Shown here piece by piece: positions 60,420 to 64,000 of a DNA stretch of 64,000 nucleotides. Every line of letters begins with the position of its first letter. Position 1 is the stretch's first letter. The DNA is from Parietichytrium sp. I65-24A. Its lineage: Eukaryota; Sar; Bigyra; Thraustochytrida; Thraustochytriidae. Made by a program: the position numbers and the translations under genes. Below the pieces are notes generated by a model. That model was not told the origin of the DNA. It saw only the letters and a program-made list of their open reading frames with translations, and did no database searches. The DNA lies in contig BLSF01000036.1 of NCBI GenBank assembly GCA_012862575.1, forward strand, positions 124,001-188,000, written 5' to 3'.

Positions 60420-61598
60420 ATGCGCGGACAGAGACCGGGGCGGTTGAATTGGTACCGCATAGTGCTGAGCGGGACGATTGCGTTGACAGTATTGATGTTC
60501 ATATCAGCCATGTATGTTTTGACGATGGTGGAGAGTTCTGGCAGCAACGCGCAAGTGTCTCCGTGTCAGGAAATGTGCGAGGCGGAGTGAATTTTAACGC
60601 GGCACCGGTGCTCGCCGTGCCACAAGGGAAGAGAATGAGGATTGCGGTGGGAATTACAATCACGAAGGACGGTCCTTACACGGACGGGGCGGCAGTTTTG
60701 AAGGAGTCGATGGAGCTCATGGGAAGTCAATACGACATGGAAATGGTTGCTATCGTGCATCCTGGGGTCAAGGAAACGCGGCCGGCGCTGCGAAAGCTTG
60801 GAATCAAGATTTTCGAGTTTGATCTTCCCTTGGACGCCAGCGAGATAGAGAACGAGTGGTTCCGTAAGGAAATCCGCAAAAGCGGGTGCTGTGGAGAAGC
60901 AGAGCTTCTCAAGCTCTGCGCTTTCAAGTTGTTGGAGTACGACAGAGTACTGCTCTTGGACATGGACACCCTTCTCGTTAAAAACCTCGATCATTTGTTT
61001 GAGCGCGAAGAAGAATGCATTTTCACCTACGATTGGGCAATGCACGGCGGCGGTCCGGCACCACCCACGCAGGGAGGCTTTATGCTGATACGACCAAATG
61101 AAGAGGCTTTTGAACGCATTATAGACATCGTCCGTGAAGGAGATTTTAGGCCAGGCTCGGGCTGGGCTGGTAGTGGGATTGGATGGTGCTTTGGCGGACC
61201 GACAATTCAAGGGTAGGTATTCTGGTTCTTGGCTTTTGCAAGGGGAGTGAAGGAAAACTAACGATGTCTTCACATCTGTATCTACTAGTGTGGTCTCTTA
61301 CTACTACAATCGTGTGGAGCCTGCGAGAAAGTACATTTTGGACCACTGCCGCTACAATGCAATGGTGTCCACAGCGGACTGTGAGAGTGTTCCGTTCAAT
61401 GAGATATTTTCCATCCATTACACCGTGTGCCAAAAGCCATGGGACTGCCGCCCGTCGAACAAACCGCTCTGTACAGAGATGATTGCGAAATGGTGGGAAG
61501 TCCGCCGAAGTCTGGAGCGGAAGCTTGGTCTCCCAGAGACCAACCTGAATTCGTGCACCAGCAAGAGCCGCCAATACCGTTCAATTCCTCTCGAATAG
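60420..61598 (+). CDS. GT8-like type II membrane glycosyltransferase
   Basis: The catalytic part is clear: GITITKDGPYTDGAAVLKES, ELLKLCAFKLLEYDRVLLLD with the DxD metal motif (DMDTLLV), a TYDWAMHGGG stretch, QGGFMLIRPNEEAFE and FGGPTIQG. A 76-bp intron (61213-61288, GTAGGT...CTAG) joins it to VVSYYYNRVEPARKY, and the protein ends RSIPLE. This resembles glycogenin/GT8 transferases. A short frame from the ATG at 60420 encodes a signal anchor (WYRIVLSGTIALTVLMFISA) but in another phase. An intron of only 44 bp (60512-60555, GTATGT...CAAG) would connect them and give 352 residues; otherwise the first ATG is at 60635. The upstream join is therefore tentative. Confidence 0.7.
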
Positions 61599-61742
61599 TT
61601 AGTTTTTATGTTCCATTGATTCATTGGCAGTGTTTCGGCAGTGAGCAGTAAAATGCTTTTTCTTCTTTTTCTACTACTTGTATAACAAAACAAAAAATTA
61701 AGAAAAGGCCATAGAGAAAAACACAACTGCTTCTTTGTTCTG

Positions 61743-62204
61743 ATGAGCAGTTATGTAACCCAGAGGCTTTTTCTACCTTTGCCAATGTCCAGTACTGTCA
61801 GTAGTTACGATCGCATGTGGACGCATCAGATGATTCACCTTGTGTTGCATGCTGCGTTCGAGCTGAGTAAACAAGGATTCTCATTGCAAATTTCCCAATG
61901 CGCGGATGTGGATTTGGTGGTGACCTCCACGCGTTACCGTGTCGCCTGGCTGCTGAGCTTTATTGACGTGGGCAACCAGAAGTATGCACAGTTTGTTCCC
62001 ATGGATCATAGACGCGGGTTTGCAAAGGAATACGACGAACGTGCCATCATTCTCTGGAGTTCAATCTCTCGCGCGACGAAAGGAATCCTTCGTCTTCCTA
62101 AAGAGGACCAAGAAAGTTCGCGGGTGTTTGTACCGGTACAGTGGCCAGATCCTCAGAATTCAGAACAGATACCGTCGACAAAAAAAGTGATTCTATTTTA
62201 TTAA
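61743..62204 (+). CDS. Hypothetical protein, weakly supported
   Basis: A 153-residue frame from an ATG at 61743 with a Cys/hydrophobic N-terminal half (MIHLVLHAAFELSKQG) and no recognised motif. It contains one of the TACCGGTA palindromes (62131-62138), which elsewhere are intergenic, arguing mildly against coding. It may be a real small gene or chance. Confidence 0.3.
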   Translation: MSSYVTQRLFLPLPMSSTVSSYDRMWTHQMIHLVLHAAFELSKQGFSLQISQCADVDLVVTSTRYRVAWLLSFIDVGNQKYAQFVPMDHRRGFAKEYDERAIILWSSISRATKGILRLPKEDQESSRVFVPVQWPDPQNSEQIPSTKKVILFY

Positions 62205-62975
62205 CAATTGTTTATTTATTGACGCGTATCAACCAAGAACTTCGGGTTGGCTGGATTTATCGAGCTGAGCGCCGGTAGTACGAAGCAAGCAGTGCCACTC
62301 TGAAAAGAAGACCGACAAGGTGCCAAAGCGTCAACTCCATTACCGAAGTTGAAACCTGAGGTTGATCGCCCACCACGGGTAGAGGAGAAAATACCACAAT
62401 CAGGAAGAAAAACCATTTCAAAGTATTCATTCTGACCGCGCTGCTCTTCTTTCTCTAAACTTTTCTCTTTTTTCTTTCGGGGTTCCTCGTGCTCACTGGT
62501 GATTAGGGGTCTGCTGCCCGTCAAAAAAACACTGATTAGGGGTCTACTGCCCGTAAAAAAAAACATTCTTGTTCGGTGTCGTTTTCGGATGCCCATTCCA
62601 AACTGGTATTTGCTTGTAAATCGCAAAAATTTGGCAGCTAGTTAAAGCTCGGCTACATTCACCTACGGTACCTTCGGTGCTAAATTTGAATTTTGAATTC
62701 GAAAATCATTGAGCAGTATCTACTGTTTTTGGTAAAAACTACAATTCAGGTGAATTTGAGGGCAATCTGTTGTTCCAACTCGAACCATCTCGAACCGCGG
62801 TATAGGCCCCCCCTCGGTTACCACAGTTGTAATCACCATTCGAAGAGAGTCTTGTGCGCCATGGAGCTTGAAATAATCACCGCGGTATAGCCCCCCCCCT
62901 CCTTCAGAAAGTTCGGTCAGAGCTTTGGGTAGGCTGATTCGGACACCTCAAGCTCCTTGTGCGTGGTGGTTGCAA
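62205..62975. other. Intergenic region with direct repeats
   Basis: It contains two adjacent 33-bp direct repeats (62500-62565), two copies of CCGCGGTATAG followed by a C run (62796 and 62880), and one copy of a 40-bp segment (62831-62870) repeated at 62974-63016. A minus-strand frame of about 126 codons with ATG at 62594-62596 includes the 33-bp repeats in phase but has no recognisable domain. Confidence 0.5.
62500..62565. repeat. 33-bp direct tandem repeat, two copies
   Basis: Two near-identical copies of a unit starting TGATTAGGGGTCT and containing CTGCCCGT followed by an A run. Copies differ at one or two bases. Confidence 0.85.
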
Positions 62976-63016
62976 TCACCATTCGAAGCGAGTCTTGTGC
63001 GCGGCATGGAGCTTGG
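62831..63016. repeat. Duplicated ~40-bp segment around a short spacer
   Basis: Positions 62831-62870 and 62974-63016 share AATCACCATTCGAAG followed by GAGTCTTGTGCG and CATGGAGCTTG with a few substitutions and a small insertion. The second copy overlaps the 3' end of a minus-strand frame, so the first looks like a duplicated gene end. Confidence 0.8.
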
Positions 63017-63326
63017 GATAGTCAGCTTCAAGTCGAGCAATTGAGCTCTTGGCAGTCTTGAGCTCATTGGACTTGCGGCGCAGCAATGATTTGACGGTGT
63101 TGTGAACCTGCTCAAGAGCTTGGTGAACGTCAGTACATTCTTCTTCTTCTTCTTCTTCAATCTGGGACGATGCCACCACCGCGTCCTCATGCTGGAGGGT
63201 AAAGAGGTCTTCGATGATTACTGCTGCTGCTGCTGCTGGCTGATCGAAACGAACGCGCTTATCATTTGCCGCCGCTGCTTTGGACTCTTCTTCTTCTTCC
63301 TCTCCTTCTTCGTCGTTGTCGTCCAA
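62976..63326 (-). CDS. Hypothetical acidic coiled-coil frame, probably part of a larger gene
   Basis: About 116 open codons with no ATG at the head. It reads as an acidic run (EEGEEEEEES), NDKRVRFDQP, a poly-Ala patch, another acidic run, then a short coiled coil (VKSLLRRKSNELKTAKSSIA) ending KTRFEW. The stop of an upstream minus-strand frame lies only 12 bp away and the charge pattern continues across, so the two may be one gene with an unrecognised intron or a sequence difference. Not recognised. Confidence 0.35.
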   Translation of the reverse strand: MDDNDEEGEEEEEESKAAAANDKRVRFDQPAAAAAVIIEDLFTLQHEDAVVASSQIEEEEEEECTDVHQALEQVHNTVKSLLRRKSNELKTAKSSIARLEADYPKLHAAHKTRFEW

Positions 63327-63338
63327 GGAAGAGAGTAG

Positions 63339-63890
63339 TTACGAAGTGGACTTTTTCCTCTTCTTCTTTGGTGGCGTGCCGCTTTTCGTTAATGCCCAGT
63401 TTTCGAGCTGAGGCTGAACGTTGACTTGACAGAGCGTAAAGACCATCTGCAACATGTGTGAGTTTGTGAGCGCATCTCGAAGAGCGCTATCGACTGCGGG
63501 AACCTCGGGAAACGTTGGGAGCATGTTGATCTGAACGGCAAACGAAGTCAGTACATTCAGAACGCTAAACATCGCGTTGGTAGCGCGGGTGTGAAGAATT
63601 GCTTTCACCAAGCTGGGACGATGCTCGTCGCCATCACCGTGATAATTGGTTTCAAAGGTTTGCTCAAGCATCTTGGTGACAAAGTCTCTGAACGAGAGGT
63701 TCTTGTCCTGCGGGCAGATGTTGATACTCGTCTCCATCTTTTCAACGTAGCGGAGCACCTGACGTTGGTCGCAAAGTGCCTTGCATCGCTCTTGCGCTGA
63801 CTTGCTCGACGTTGTTGCAAAGTACGCGCTTATTGCCTTGAGCGTATTGGCTATGGAGGTCTTTGTGAGGCTCGAACGGGTGGTGCCATG
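63339..63890 (-). CDS. Hypothetical protein, 5' end uncertain
   Basis: An open frame from about 63890 to the stop at 63339. It reads NTLKAISAYFATTSSK, KMETSINICPQDKNLSFRDF, AILHTRATNAMFSVLNVLTS and LPTFPEVPAVDSALRDAL, and ends in a basic PPKKKRKKSTS that could be a nuclear signal. There is no ATG before 63740. The frame meets a stop just upstream at a CAATAG that could be a splice acceptor, so an earlier exon beyond the edge is possible. A CAG/CTG trinucleotide run lies at 63900-63919. No family recognised. Confidence 0.35.
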   Translation of the reverse strand, partial: HGTTRSSLTKTSIANTLKAISAYFATTSSKSAQERCKALCDQRQVLRYVEKMETSINICPQDKNLSFRDFVTKMLEQTFETNYHGDGDEHRPSLVKAILHTRATNAMFSVLNVLTSFAVQINMLPTFPEVPAVDSALRDALTNSHMLQMVFTLCQVNVQPQLENWALTKSGTPPKKKRKKSTS

Positions 63891-64000
63891 GTTTCGCTAT
63901 TGCTGCTGCTGCTGCTGCAGTTTGGGGTCTGCTGAAAAGGGAGGGAGGTCGTCCGTTGGTTCATGCCTTCGTCCCTTTTTTTTTGGAGGGTTGTTTTGCG

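Noticed and set aside
1-64000. Mobile elements, viral-type insertions, CRISPR arrays, rRNA
   Set aside because: No reverse transcriptase, integrase, transposase, capsid-like or helicase/polymerase frame, no long terminal or inverted repeats and no rRNA-like block were seen anywhere in the window.

Overview
This is nuclear DNA of a flagellated, intron-poor unicellular eukaryote, not a prokaryote. The evidence is eukaryote-only machinery: CENP-C, Vps4, an importin-alpha, cyclin Y, an LSD1-type demethylase, DHHC and phosducin-like proteins. There are also short GT-AG spliceosomal introns (about 68-143 bp, mostly GTAAGT donors), long intronless reading frames and no operons. Axonemal or sperm-type genes (CCDC40, DRC10, PPIL6, CATSPERB) show that it makes a motile cilium. 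Gene density is about one per 2.3 kb, with intergenic gaps mostly of 0.2-1.5 kb. A heterokont such as a labyrinthulomycete would fit, but that is only an inference from style and domain fusions; the sequence gives no phylogenetic proof.

Layout. 0-10 kb: CCDC40 (+), an ER 2OG hydroxylase fused to a VHL-beta-like domain (-), an unrecognised 1147-residue helical-repeat protein (+), and cyclin Y (-, 2 exons). 11-23 kb: aspartate kinase with a mitochondrial-like presequence (-), an ARID-SWIRM-amine oxidase demethylase (+), an Acl4-like ribosomal chaperone (-), a small coiled-coil protein (+, 2 exons), a FrnE/DsbA-family protein (-, 2 exons), and an orphan (-). 24-42 kb: an ACBP-PH-START-TM-acyltransferase-like fusion (+), GFAT (+), CENP-C (-, 2 exons), two tandem VPS4 genes (-), a Claspin/Mrc1-like protein (+), and an orphan multipass membrane protein (+). 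42-55 kb: an importin-alpha fused to a NEL ubiquitin-ligase domain (-), CATSPERB (+), PPIL6 (-, 2 exons), DRC10 (+), and phosphatase inhibitor-2 (+). 55-64 kb: a rhomboid pseudoprotease with two p97-binding motifs (+, 2 exons), a DHHC palmitoyltransferase (-), phosducin-like protein 1 (-, 5 exons), a GT8-like glycosyltransferase (+), and poorly supported reading frames running off the right edge.

The most exciting candidate is at 42436-45099. A single uninterrupted frame carries importin-alpha armadillo repeats followed by a domain that closely resembles the NEL (novel E3 ligase) domain of bacterial IpaH/SspH effectors, with the catalytic CxD motif kept. That suggests an acquired bacterial ubiquitin ligase harnessed to a nuclear-import adaptor. 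Other unusual architectures are the VHL-beta/prolyl-hydroxylase fusion with an RDEL tail, the ARID-fused LSD1, the five-part lipid-binding protein, a Cys-rich insertion in both Vps4 paralogs, and the SHP-plus-VIM rhomboid.

At the DNA level, intergenic regions carry a recurring palindrome (TACCGGTA, seven copies), an 11-mer CACAGTCAGTA (three copies), and many short tandem repeats, often of 7-bp period, placed just upstream of start codons. I saw no rRNA, convincing tRNA, CRISPR array or intact mobile element.
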